From: Verrucomicrobium sp.
Lineage (GTDB): Bacteria; Verrucomicrobiota; Verrucomicrobiia; Methylacidiphilales; UBA1321
Length of the DNA stretch: 64,000 bases
Assembly: GCA_017849585.1 (NCBI GenBank)
Contig: JAFIGT010000017.1
Location: 179,276 to 243,275 of the forward strand
Direction: 5' to 3'
Part shown: one piece after another, positions 17,650-26,450 of the stretch
Position numbering within the stretch: the first letter of the stretch is position 1
Layout: the number at the start of each line of letters is the position of its first letter
Notes under the pieces: generated by a model
Database searches by the model: none
The model's input: the letters and a program-made list of their open reading frames with translations, nothing else
What the model was told of the DNA's origin: nothing
Program-made: the position numbers and the translations under genes

Positions 17650-18675
17650 CTACGGCTTCGCGTCCGCTTTCAGCAGGAAATCCAGGTCGTCGAGCAATTC
17701 CTTGCAGCGACGATGGTAATCGTCCCGGTTGCGGGTTCCAGCCAGTTCCGATGTCTTGATGAACTTCTCAAGCCAGCTTTTGATTGGCGGAATATCGGCG
17801 GGTTGCTTGAGCATTTCCCGCGCTTGGGCCACAGCGGTGGACCAAGTGGCGCGGTTACCGCTGGCCACGGCCTGTTTGGCTTGGCGGGCGGCATTTTCAC
17901 CGCGTTTATTCGCGTAGTACCAGTACCAATAATCGTAGTAATCATCCGGCGGGCGCCAGTTCACCGTACCGCCGAGGCGACTGCGTTCCTCTTCCCGGGC
18001 GAGATCGATCGACTCGGCCAGTTGGACCAGATCGACGAGCGCAATGCTTTTGCCCGTTTCGCTCGGAGCCACCGCCTTGGGTTCAGGCGTTGGTGTGGGA
18101 GCAGGTGCTGCTGCCGGGATCGCAATAGGGTGGATCGCTACGGGCGGGGGCGTTCCGGGATGGGGCGAGGAAGCTGTATTCTTCGCGCCCAACAATTTTT
18201 CCACGCGAGCCTTTTCATCCGCCTCGCGCTTCAATGCCATCGCTTGTGCCTTCACCGGATCGTATCCGTATTTCTTCTGCATGTCAGCCGACAGATTGGT
18301 GAATTCGAGCACCGTGGCGCCTTCCTCATAGACGATGAAAAGGCGGTCCGGTTCGATCCGTTTGATGATCGATTTGGCGTACGTTTTACCATCGAGCGTG
18401 ACAATCGTCTGGGGTGCTTCCACCGGGGGCGTGAGCGTGGCGACAAAATTGGTCAGCGAATGCTGTTGCTTGAAGTGCGCCGAAAGCTGGCTGGCTGGGA
18501 TGCGCGCCGCACCGCCGCTATGCAGGATGCGAATGCCATCGGGTTCGACTTTTGAGATGGTGATATCGGTGTACGTGACACCCCCGACCGTGGTGAGATT
18601 CTCCGCTTGAGTTGCGAAGCTCATGGCCAAAAACAGCCCTCCACTCACAAATAAACCCGCTCCCCCGTATTTCAT
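17650..18675 (-). CDS. Secreted protein with a duplicated small domain
   Basis: A 341-residue exported protein of unknown function with a signal peptide (cleavage about residue 24). Residues 29-72 and 92-140 are two copies of the same short beta-rich module: TVGGVTYTDITISKVEPDGI...IPASQL, then TLDGKTYAKSIIKRIEPDRL...FTNLSA. Both carry 'Y-x5-I-x4-P-D-x-(I/L)' and end in an amphipathic helix with QQ or KK. A Pro/Ala/Thr linker (about 165-208) leads to a helical C-terminal region with a Tyr/Trp-rich patch (DDYYDYWYWYY). The gene converges with the protease, six bases apart. Confidence 0.75.
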   Translation of the reverse strand: MKYGGAGLFVSGGLFLAMSFATQAENLTTVGGVTYTDITISKVEPDGIRILHSGGAARIPASQLSAHFKQQHSLTNFVATLTPPVEAPQTIVTLDGKTYAKSIIKRIEPDRLFIVYEEGATVLEFTNLSADMQKKYGYDPVKAQAMALKREADEKARVEKLLGAKNTASSPHPGTPPPVAIHPIAIPAAAPAPTPTPEPKAVAPSETGKSIALVDLVQLAESIDLAREEERSRLGGTVNWRPPDDYYDYWYWYYANKRGENAARQAKQAVASGNRATWSTAVAQAREMLKQPADIPPIKSWLEKFIKTSELAGTRNRDDYHRRCKELLDDLDFLLKADAKP

Positions 18676-18871
18676 CAGTGATTCAGGCTAAGGATAGGAG
18701 GGAGTGCTCGTCAATCCTGCATATTTAGCTCCATTAACCATCTGGATCGGAAACAAGACGCACTTATTAAATGGTCCGGGGCTTCCATTACCGCACCTGA
18801 TCATGGTGTAAAAACAAGATTGTTTCCCGACCGCAAATAAGCTCAAGTAGCCACTTCAATCCAACGCATTC

Positions 18872-20092
18872 GTGAAAAGAATTTTCCCCCTTTTAGCTGT
18901 TTGGGCCCTGGCCCTTCTGGCGGCCTGCCATCCCACTGCACCCGCGCCCAAAACAGCGCAGCCCCAAGCCACTCCTCCCGCGACCGAATCCATCTCGACC
19001 GCCACTACCGCGCTCAATCTTACCCCCGCCGCTCCGACAGCAACCGCTTCTCTGACACTGTCCCCGGTGGAATTGCCGCCCGCTCCGCTGCTGGGACCGA
19101 CGACGGCTCACACAAATGCGCCTCCTGCCCTGGTTACGCCGCCGGAAACCGCTGCGACCAATGCCGTACCCACGGTTGTCCCGCCGCCGATACCCACCCC
19201 GGTAAAAGTGACCAGCCTCCGGCTGCTCGTCCCGGAAGGACAAATCAGCGATGGCTTGCGGCAGGAGCTCGCCACAAAGATTGGTCTCGATGTCCAACTA
19301 GAGACCTATTCCGGGTGGGATGACGCCGCGAAAAAGATCGCCGCTCCCGGATCGGGTTATGCGCTCGCGCTTGTCTCCTACCGTCTCATTCCCCATCTCC
19401 TCAGCGAACAGCGACTTGCTCCACTGCCTGCGCTCCCGACGGCCCGGCAACCAGCTCCCAAATATCTCCATCACTTCTACGACCGCGACAACAAATACAG
19501 TCTGCCCTATGCCTTCAGTCTTGCCGGCATTGCCGTTCGCGCGGCGGATGTGAAAACGCCGCTCAGTCAGTGGAATCAACTGTTCAACGAAGCTCATTAC
19601 AAGGTCGCTCATCTGCCGGCTGATCCGGGGCTGGAGTCAAGTCTTCTGGCCAAGGCTGGTCTGCGCAATAGTTCCGTCAGCTCCTCCGCAGCATCGGCCA
19701 CCGCTACGGTCGACGAGGGAAGCGAACCGATTCAGGTCGATTCGATTGCCAATCTGAAAAAGAAATTCGCCACTCAGCCGGGCTGGCGCTTTGTTCTGCC
19801 TGGAGAAGGCTCTGTCATCTATATGCATTGCGTTGTCATTCCCGCCAACAGTCCCGCACCGGAAAAATCGGCGGCTTTGGTTGCCGAGTTTTTTACGCCG
19901 GAGATCATCGCCCGGCTCGCGGAAGAGAACTATCTGGGAGTTACCCAACCGGCTGCTTACAAGTTACTCGCACCCGCTTCGATCAGTGACTCGCTGATCT
20001 ACCCGCCGGAGCGCATCCTCGACAAATGCACCTTTGTGCGTTCCGGCTATCGCCCGATTCCCGCCCCGGAAGCGACATCGACGAATCGTTAG
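18872..20092 (+). CDS. Lipoprotein resembling an extracellular solute-binding protein (PotD-like)
   Basis: A 406-residue predicted lipoprotein. The signal ends in the lipobox LAAC (Cys19). A Pro/Thr/Ala-rich linker (about 20-110) leads to a two-lobed domain (about 112-395) like PotD/family 1 solute-binding proteins: a start VTSLRLLVPEGQISDGL, then SGYALALVSYRLIPHLL, and KYSLPYAFSLAGIAVR. No permease or ATPase gene is adjacent, so it may be an orphan binding or sensory protein. Translation starts with GTG at 18872, since no nearby ATG keeps the lipoprotein signal. Confidence 0.7.
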   Translation: MKRIFPLLAVWALALLAACHPTAPAPKTAQPQATPPATESISTATTALNLTPAAPTATASLTLSPVELPPAPLLGPTTAHTNAPPALVTPPETAATNAVPTVVPPPIPTPVKVTSLRLLVPEGQISDGLRQELATKIGLDVQLETYSGWDDAAKKIAAPGSGYALALVSYRLIPHLLSEQRLAPLPALPTARQPAPKYLHHFYDRDNKYSLPYAFSLAGIAVRAADVKTPLSQWNQLFNEAHYKVAHLPADPGLESSLLAKAGLRNSSVSSSAASATATVDEGSEPIQVDSIANLKKKFATQPGWRFVLPGEGSVIYMHCVVIPANSPAPEKSAALVAEFFTPEIIARLAEENYLGVTQPAAYKLLAPASISDSLIYPPERILDKCTFVRSGYRPIPAPEATSTNR

Positions 20093-20153
20093 CCGACTCA
20101 TTACGGATGATTAAATCCTCGAATTCTTACAGTCCTTCGCTATAGCTGGCGTC

Positions 20154-21692
20154 ATGATGTGGAGGGGATTGTGGTTGGTCATTTGTTGTGCCGGACTAGC
20201 TTGGGCGGCCGATCCGGGAGAATCGACCCTGGCTTATCTCAAGGATCATCCCGAGGACTGGCCGAAGCAGGTCCTGCTCAAAAAAGCCACGCCTTTCAAA
20301 ATTATTCTCAACGGCAAGGAAGCCGGGTCCATGTCCGTCCCGGATCTCACCGTCGTCACGCTGGTGGCTATCACGGAAGAAAAACTGGAGATCAGCAACG
20401 GCGTCAGCACCACCACGATTCCCGCGGAACATACCGATCTCTGGGAACGTGTGACAGCGATTCGCACCGAGCGGGCCAACCGGCCCGACCCAGCCCGAGA
20501 TGACCCCGCGTACCGCATACAATTGCCAGTGAATTCCGAACCGGCCGCCTGGTACAAACAAAAGATCGATACGGTGTTCAAGCCCTGGCTGGAGAAATAC
20601 GGCACGCACAAACTCGCCCTGGAAATGAAGGAGCGCGTGGTCGCATTCGAGACGGAAGCGGCCCGTGTCACCTCTGGAGAAGTGCGCCGTGGTGAACGTT
20701 GGTACAGTGCCACCGAAGCCGCTGCGCATCGTGTGCAATTCACCTTGGAAGACATGCAGTCACGTCTCGAGCAAGCCTTAAAGGCGAAAGATCTGAACCA
20801 ACTGCAAAGCTGTCTTGCCGAGGTGGAAAAACACGCCAAGACCGCAGCACACCCGAAACTGCATCGCGCCGCCCACAACGCCATCCAATCGATTCAAACT
20901 TCCCTCACCGACGAATCCGCGAAAAAAGTGCTCGGGGAGTGGAGCAAAAAATGGCCGCTGGAAAAAGCGATCATTGAGGAGAAAGCGCTGGAGCAATTGG
21001 AACGCATTGCCGAACTCAAACCGGCTGCCGCCCTGCCTGTGCTGATGGAGGTCGACAAGGCCTGGCCCGGCAACGAACTCACCACGCCCCTTTTTCTAGA
21101 CCTTGAGACCAAGCAGCTCGCGCAAATCGATGCTGACTTATTGGCTGGACGCATTCGTGAAGCGACTCAGGCCCATTCCCTTTTGGAAAAAATGATCGCC
21201 GCCACTCCCTCCCGGCCACCCCGGTTCGAGGAGATTAAAAAGAAAATGGAAGCGCTCAAACCCGGCCTCAATCTCGCCAAGAACGCCATGGCGGCCTACG
21301 ATGAAAACGACTTCGAACGGGCTTCCTCCATCATGTTTAACAATGCTCCCGTGTCGCTCCAAAAATGGCACGCTGCGCTCAAGGAAAAGATCATCAGCCG
21401 CCGTGAAGATTCCAGCCGTGCCGTTTCGCAGGCCGAGCATGATTTGATTCACCTTCGCTTCAGCGCGGCGCAAACGGCCTTTGCCAAGGCCAAGGAACTC
21501 TGGCCGGAAAATCCCGAGATTGCGAGCCGGGAGCGCATCCTTTCCGGCGCGAAATGGATCGGGCTTGTGTTCGCCGTGCTAGTTGGCCTTTCCTTGCTGA
21601 GCTATGCCTACAGCAAGTGGGATAATTACCGCTTCCAGCGCGCCCTCAAACGCAAGACCGAGGAATCGCGCACACTCCCGCGTGAGTTTTAG
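20154..21692 (+). CDS. Secreted/membrane protein with C-terminal anchor, unknown function
   Basis: A 512-residue protein I do not recognise. A signal peptide (about 1-19) precedes a small beta-rich region (about 45-100, FKIILNGKEAGSMSVPDLTVVTLVA) resembling the secreted modules common in Verrucomicrobiota. The middle is long, helical and charged (coiled coil, about 180-460). One membrane segment sits near the C-terminus (WIGLVFAVLVGLSLLSYAY, about 468-486) followed by a basic cytosolic tail. The layout suggests a periplasmic coiled coil tethered to the inner membrane. It starts 62 bases after the solute-binding lipoprotein and may be co-transcribed. Confidence 0.7.
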   Translation: MMWRGLWLVICCAGLAWAADPGESTLAYLKDHPEDWPKQVLLKKATPFKIILNGKEAGSMSVPDLTVVTLVAITEEKLEISNGVSTTTIPAEHTDLWERVTAIRTERANRPDPARDDPAYRIQLPVNSEPAAWYKQKIDTVFKPWLEKYGTHKLALEMKERVVAFETEAARVTSGEVRRGERWYSATEAAAHRVQFTLEDMQSRLEQALKAKDLNQLQSCLAEVEKHAKTAAHPKLHRAAHNAIQSIQTSLTDESAKKVLGEWSKKWPLEKAIIEEKALEQLERIAELKPAAALPVLMEVDKAWPGNELTTPLFLDLETKQLAQIDADLLAGRIREATQAHSLLEKMIAATPSRPPRFEEIKKKMEALKPGLNLAKNAMAAYDENDFERASSIMFNNAPVSLQKWHAALKEKIISRREDSSRAVSQAEHDLIHLRFSAAQTAFAKAKELWPENPEIASRERILSGAKWIGLVFAVLVGLSLLSYAYSKWDNYRFQRALKRKTEESRTLPREF

Positions 21693-21720
21693 CATGCCAG
21701 AAGCCGGTGCCTTGCTGTCG

Positions 21721-21739
21721 GGCGGCACGCAGTGCCGCC
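21721..21739. repeat. REP-like palindrome between convergent genes
   Basis: GGCGGCAC-GCA-GTGCCGCC is a perfect 8-bp inverted repeat with a 3-nt loop in the 58-base gap between convergent genes. No T-run follows. It could act as a bidirectional terminator or be a REP-type sequence. Confidence 0.5.
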
Positions 21740-21750
21740 TACTCTGCGAT

Positions 21751-24075
21751 CTATGACTGCGAGGCCTGTGGAAGTGAAGCGGTATCGCTGATTTTCTGGC
21801 CGGTCAATTCACCGACTTTCTCCGCGAGCTCGTGCAGGTTGAACGGCTTGCGCAGGACCGCGCAGAATCCGTGATCCTTGTAGTTCGCGATAATCGGATT
21901 ATCCGAATACCCACTGCACGCCACCGCCTTCAGGTGCGGATCGCGTTCGCGCATCGTTCCGATGATGCGATCGCCGCCCATGCCGCCGGGGATGGTGAGA
22001 TCGAGGCAGGCGACATCGAAGGGTTGATCGATCGACAAGGCTTTTTCGTAGAGATCCAGCGCTTCCTGTCCATCCTGGGCTTCCTCGACTTCATAGCCGA
22101 GCTTGGTGAGCGTCTTGCTCATCACGCGACGAATGGTCGCCTCGTCATCCATGATCAGGATGCGGCCATTCCCGCGAATCCAGGCGTGGGGTTGGCTGCG
22201 CCGGCGTTGCGCCTTCTCCTGCGTGGCGGGCAGGTAAATGTGGAAGGTTGCGCCGTGACCCGGAACGGAATCGACCGTGACGAGTCCCGCATGACGGCGG
22301 CAGATGGAGTATACTGCCGCCAGTCCGAGGCCGGTACCGGTTTCCTTGGTGGTGAAATACGGATCGAAGATCTTGCTCGCGATCTCGGGGGGAATACCGT
22401 GACCTTCGTCGCGCACGGAAATCTTGATGTACGTTCCCGGCGCCAGTACATGACCGAACTCGCTGGTGAGCGTCGTGTTTTCCGCGCTAATGTGGAGCAT
22501 GCCGCCATCGCGTTCCATCGCTTCGCGGGCATTGATCACCAGGTTGTCGAAGACCTGTGCGATCTGATTTTCATCCACACGGGCACGCCACAGATCGGGA
22601 GCGATGTTGAATTCTTCTTTGACATTTGAGCCGCGCAGGTTGAATGACACCGTCTTGCGGATCAAATCATCGAGATTGCAGATGTTCTTCACCGGCTCTC
22701 CGCCTTTCGAGAAGGTCAGGAGTTGATGCGCCAGGTCTGCCGCGCGCCGTGTGGCCGCTTCGGCTTCGCCGAGAAATTCTTTCTTCGGATCATCCGGAGG
22801 CAATTGCAATTTCGCCAGCGAGATATTGCCGCCGATCGTCATCAGCAGATTATTGAAATCATGCGCGATGCCGCCCGCCAGCAAGCCCAGCGATTCCAGC
22901 TTGGCCGAGCGCAACATCTCGCGCTCCTGCTTGCGCAGGTCGGTGAGGTCGCGTTCGATGGCGATGTAGTGCGTGATGTTTCCCTCGGTGTCGCGCACCG
23001 GAGAGATTTGCACATCCACCTCATACTCCGTGCCGTCCTTGCGCTGGTTGACGGTTTCCTCGCGGAAGGGGAGCCCCTGTTGCAGCGTGCTCTTGAGACG
23101 GTTGAGAAAATCGCGGTCCGTGCTGGGGCCTTGCAGGATGCGCGGCGTCTTGCCGATTACTTCTTCGCTCGTGTAACCGGTGTGGCGTGTGAAGGCTTCG
23201 TTGACGAAGACAATCTGCGGGCCGGGCGGTTCCAATTCGGAGTTGGTGATGACGACGACTTCGTTGATGCTGCGAATGGCCTCGCCGAAAATGCGCAATT
23301 CGTCATTCGCGCGTTTCTGGTCGGTGATGTCCACGCATGAGCCGACATACCCCACGCAGGTATTGTCGTGCACGCCGTACGGGCGGCCCGTTTCGAGAAT
23401 CCAGCGGTATTCGCCGTCCTCACGTTGCAACCGGTACTCGACGTCGTAATTGACCAGTGTGCTGAATTTATTGTGGTGCAGGTCACGGCATACTTCAAAA
23501 TCATCCGGGTGCACGCCCGAGAGCCAGCCTTCGCCGATTTCCTGTTTCGATTCCTTGCCGCGGAATAAAAGCCAGGGGTCATTAAAGAAATCGTGTTGAA
23601 TTTCCGGTTTCGACATCCACAACATTACGGGCGCGCTGTTGGCCATGCTGCGGAATCGTTCCTCGCTCTCGCGCATGGCATCTTCCATGGCGTGGCGCTG
23701 ATTCATCAACTGCACCTGCTGGTTGGCCACGAGCAGGCGGATCTTCAACAAACTAAAGTCGAGCGGCTTGGAGATGTAATCGTTCGCTCCCGCCTTGAGC
23801 ACCTCGTGCAAATCCTGGGCTTTGTCCTTGGCCGTGGCCATGAGGACGTAGGGCCGGTCGCCCTGCGGTTGGTAGCGCAGCCAGCGGCAGAAATCGAGGC
23901 CGCTCATGCCCGGCAGCAACCAGTCGAGAATGATCAGGTCGCTATTCTCCTTTTGATACATCACCTGGGCTTCTTCCGCCGTGGTGACCATGACAGGCTG
24001 ATGCCCGCACGCCTTGAGAATTTCGCCGATAATCAGCTGCGTCGCGTAGTCGTCCTCTACTACAAGTGCTTTCAT
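21751..24075 (-). CDS. REC-PAS-PAS-kinase-REC hybrid sensor protein
   Basis: A 774-residue cytosolic hybrid histidine kinase. An N-terminal receiver (1-120; phospho-Asp51 in ILDWLLPGMSG, Lys in SKPLD) is followed by a PAS/PAC (about 140-255, ending VDITDQ), a second PAS/PAC (about 262-382, ending RDLTDL), the H-box GGIAHDFNN (His405), an ATPase domain (VINAREA, DEGHGIPPE, FDPYFTT, GTGLGLA) and a C-terminal receiver (about 637-760; acidic MDDE, phospho-Asp in CLDLTIPGG, LRKPF). Receivers at both ends suggest it is both an output of another kinase and a phosphorelay component. It follows an HDOD gene on the same strand across a 302-base hairpin-rich gap. Confidence 0.92.
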   Translation of the reverse strand: MKALVVEDDYATQLIIGEILKACGHQPVMVTTAEEAQVMYQKENSDLIILDWLLPGMSGLDFCRWLRYQPQGDRPYVLMATAKDKAQDLHEVLKAGANDYISKPLDFSLLKIRLLVANQQVQLMNQRHAMEDAMRESEERFRSMANSAPVMLWMSKPEIQHDFFNDPWLLFRGKESKQEIGEGWLSGVHPDDFEVCRDLHHNKFSTLVNYDVEYRLQREDGEYRWILETGRPYGVHDNTCVGYVGSCVDITDQKRANDELRIFGEAIRSINEVVVITNSELEPPGPQIVFVNEAFTRHTGYTSEEVIGKTPRILQGPSTDRDFLNRLKSTLQQGLPFREETVNQRKDGTEYEVDVQISPVRDTEGNITHYIAIERDLTDLRKQEREMLRSAKLESLGLLAGGIAHDFNNLLMTIGGNISLAKLQLPPDDPKKEFLGEAEAATRRAADLAHQLLTFSKGGEPVKNICNLDDLIRKTVSFNLRGSNVKEEFNIAPDLWRARVDENQIAQVFDNLVINAREAMERDGGMLHISAENTTLTSEFGHVLAPGTYIKISVRDEGHGIPPEIASKIFDPYFTTKETGTGLGLAAVYSICRRHAGLVTVDSVPGHGATFHIYLPATQEKAQRRRSQPHAWIRGNGRILIMDDEATIRRVMSKTLTKLGYEVEEAQDGQEALDLYEKALSIDQPFDVACLDLTIPGGMGGDRIIGTMRERDPHLKAVACSGYSDNPIIANYKDHGFCAVLRKPFNLHELAEKVGELTGQKISDTASLPQASQS

Positions 24076-24377
24076 GTGTTGTACAATCTGCCGACATCCT
24101 GCCGGTCTTGGTCTGCCCGTTATGAACTCTTCTCATTTTTCGGCAGGGAATGGGAGGTCTTTAACTCTATTGGTAAGGACCTTGAGACTGGACACAATTT
24201 GCGCCCCGACGGCGAGCACCGCGAGCCGCGTCGCCGGGTGCAGGGCTCAGCCCTGCAAAAGCAGAGGCGGGCGGGATGCGCGCACTTCATCCCACCCGCC
24301 CCAAATTTTTTACTCTTACCGGCCCGGGCTCCCCGGATTGGACGGGGAGCTGAGCGGGGACGCACAAGCGCCCCCGC
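24076..24377. other. Hairpin-rich intergenic region between HDOD and hybrid kinase genes
   Basis: This 302-base gap contains no convincing gene but several perfect or near-perfect stems in tandem: GCAGGGCT-C-AGCCCTGC (24240-24256); a 13-bp stem with one mismatch, GGCGGGCGGGATG/CATCCCACCCGCC (about 24267-24300); GCTCCCCG/CGGGGAGC (about 24328-24350); and GAGCGGGG...CCCCGCTC (about 24353-24379), which overlaps the HDOD stop. The distal half, towards the kinase gene, looks unstructured and is where its start-site region lies. Confidence 0.5.
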
Positions 24378-25277
24378 TCACCAAGTCACGGACATAAACA
24401 ACTCAATGCCCCGTGACTCGTCTTTCACTCGTCCGATGACCTCCTCAATGGCCCCGACTTCGAGGCCAAGGTAATCGAGGGAGTAAGGCTTGATTGTTGT
24501 CAAAAATTGTTCTTCGTCCCAGACGTTGAGGTCGGCACACCGGGCGCAGGCGCTGGCGACATGCACCAGCTTGGCCAGGCCGTGGCTCTGGGTATCGAGT
24601 TCCGGATCGTTGTGGTAGCGCACGGCACTCACGATCTCCTCCGGGAAAAACCACCGCTCCAGCAGTAGTCCTCCGATTTCCGCGTGGTCGGCGCCGAGAA
24701 CCATGAGCTCGGCATCCGACCACGACAATCCTTCTTGTTCCATCACCAGGCGGATTTTACCCACCTCGCGGCGGGTCGTGACATTGAGCACACTCTTGCC
24801 GATGTCGTGAAGCAGGCCTGCCACATAGCAAGCACTCGTGTCGAGTTTCAGCTTCTGGCTCATCGGGGCCAGGATCTTTGCCGCGATGGCCGACTTGATG
24901 GAGTGTCGCCACAGTTCCACCGGATCAATCCCGTAATCACTCAGCGACACCAGGGACAACTGGCCGAAGGTGATGGCCATGACCTTTTCCTGAATGAGGT
25001 TGTAACCTAGCCGAAGCACGGCTTCCTCCAGCGTCCCGCACGGATCGTCTCCGTAGCTGGCGCTGTTGCTTAAGCGCAGAATCTGCGCCGTCAGGTCCGG
25101 GTCATGGCGGATAACTTCCACCACATCGGAGTTCATCAAGTTGCGATTCTTCAACATGAAGAACAACTTGAAGGCCACCGGTGGCGAAGGCGGCATCGTC
25201 CGCAAGGAGTTGACGATGTCCTCCGCCACCGAGGTTCGGGTCAAGGGCTTGATCTGATCGAGTGCGTCTGTGATCAT
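24378..25277 (-). CDS. HDOD domain signalling protein
   Basis: A 299-residue soluble protein made almost entirely of an HDOD domain, a relative of HD phosphohydrolases found in signal transduction and motility. The start MPPSPPVAFKLFFMLKN and DLTAQILRLSNSASYG are typical, and GLLHDIGKSVL keeps the HD pair; DHAEIGGLLLERW and YHNDPEL follow. Activity is not established for the family. The gene precedes a hybrid kinase on the same strand (302 bases apart), an arrangement repeated at 59.9-63.1 kb. The stop codon lies within a stem-loop. Confidence 0.88.
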   Translation of the reverse strand: MITDALDQIKPLTRTSVAEDIVNSLRTMPPSPPVAFKLFFMLKNRNLMNSDVVEVIRHDPDLTAQILRLSNSASYGDDPCGTLEEAVLRLGYNLIQEKVMAITFGQLSLVSLSDYGIDPVELWRHSIKSAIAAKILAPMSQKLKLDTSACYVAGLLHDIGKSVLNVTTRREVGKIRLVMEQEGLSWSDAELMVLGADHAEIGGLLLERWFFPEEIVSAVRYHNDPELDTQSHGLAKLVHVASACARCADLNVWDEEQFLTTIKPYSLDYLGLEVGAIEEVIGRVKDESRGIELFMSVTW

Positions 25278-25346
25278 GGGAGTGATTCCGTGGAGAGTGT
25301 GTAGTGTCTTATTGGGGGAGAGAGAAGGAGTCTGCGAGAGCGGACG

Positions 25347-25363
25347 CCCGGTGAATCACCGGG
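25347..25363. terminator. Palindrome overlapping a stop codon
   Basis: CCCGGTGA-A-TCACCGGG is a perfect 8-bp palindrome whose right arm contains the TGA of the minus-strand gene ending at 25356. Flanking bases extend it to an imperfect stem of about 19 pairs. It has no T-run; it may serve as a 3' end or RNA stabiliser. Confidence 0.4.
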
Positions 25364-25883
25364 ACGCCACGCTCACAGTGCCCTTCGGGGAGCACGGAAC
25401 GTAAACCACATTTTTCGGGGCCCGCGACAGGTCCGCATATTGCCCATGATTGGCCGGATTCGTGTAGGCGGTGCGTACTTCAGTCACTGCCGTACGAGAG
25501 AAGAAGGCCGCCCATTCCGACGGATTCTTGCCAGCGAGCCACACGGGCTTGTTCATCCGTTGATCCATGCCCCAGTAGCGGCCCTTCGCGTCGCGATAGA
25601 CGACAAACGCGTGGCGGTCGCTCATGCGGCGATCATCCTGCCAATCGAACACGATCAGGTAGGCTTCGCCACCCGCACGGGTGATCCGGCTATAGAGCTC
25701 CTTGGCGTAAGGGGCGCAGGTATTCCACCCGCCCTTGCCAGGGAGATCCAAGGCCAGCGCCATGGACCAGCCATCGTCGCCGGCCTTGGATTGGAGGGGA
25801 GACATCATTAACGCTGCTCCGAGGAAGGCCGCAGCCCAGCATACTTTCTTTAACCCTGAGGAGGTCTGTTGAGTTGTTTTCAT
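25356..25883 (-). CDS. Secreted protein with a possible Cys-His-Asp peptidase fold
   Basis: A 175-residue protein with a signal peptide when started at the ATG at 25883 (KKVCWAAAFLGAALMMSPLQ); an ATG at 25961 would bury the signal 26 residues in. The mature part has NTCAPYAKELYSRI (Cys), DRHAFVVYRD (His) and YWGMDQRM (Asp), an order and spacing like transglutaminase-like or papain-like cysteine peptidases. The triad assignment is inference from pattern only. The gene ends inside a palindrome and is followed by the HDOD gene. Confidence 0.65.
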   Translation of the reverse strand: MKTTQQTSSGLKKVCWAAAFLGAALMMSPLQSKAGDDGWSMALALDLPGKGGWNTCAPYAKELYSRITRAGGEAYLIVFDWQDDRRMSDRHAFVVYRDAKGRYWGMDQRMNKPVWLAGKNPSEWAAFFSRTAVTEVRTAYTNPANHGQYADLSRAPKNVVYVPCSPKGTVSVASR

Positions 25884-26450
25884 ACCTGAGCTATCGTCGC
25901 CGTAGCGCAGAACAACGGTGCCGGGACCCTCCTCCAAAATCCCCAAATTCACCTTTTTCAAAATCTTTGCAATACGCTTGAAGTGAGTATCTTGCGATAG
26001 ATTAAGAACCCTTTATCTCGCTCGAAATTAGCCCCCTCATGGTAGAATCGGTACCCACTTCCGGGTCGGAAAATGCCGCTGCAAAATTGGGCATGGCATA
26101 AATTCCCGCGCCTGAAAATAGCAGAACCGGTTCCCGTCACTGGTATTCACAGGCATTCGTGAGGCGATCTTTTTTCCCTTTGCCACGGGACGGAAAAAAG
26201 GCGCATTCCCAAAGCGGAAGGAATATCTCGCCTCACTTGTGACTCGGATAATTTTGGCGCCGCTTCGCTAAACGCATCCAAAACAGGGATTTATGAAGAA
26301 AAATTCTCGCGCCAGAGGCAGATTTTTGGGCTTTAAAGACGGTTTTTCGAGGAAAGAAGCCCTTTTTAAGGATCCGTGGCCGTAGGACGAGGCCTGTCGC
26401 TGGTCACCCGAAAGCCAGAAACGACGAATTTTCGGATTCTGGGCGCCGCT
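25884..26450. other. Long AT-richer intergenic region
   Basis: A 567-base stretch with no gene I can support. It separates the LVIVD gene end from the upstream region of the peptidase-like gene, both minus strand. It contains a 9-bp perfect inverted repeat CTTTTTTCC/GGAAAAAAG (26169-26200, 14-nt loop) and an imperfect CCAGAA/TTCTGG stem near 26413-26442, just past the LVIVD stop. Short open frames here lack ribosome sites and family features. Confidence 0.4.

Noticed and set aside
25958..26140. 60-codon frame upstream of the peptidase-like gene
   Set aside because: Composition is not gene-like, no ribosome site; likely part of the leader.
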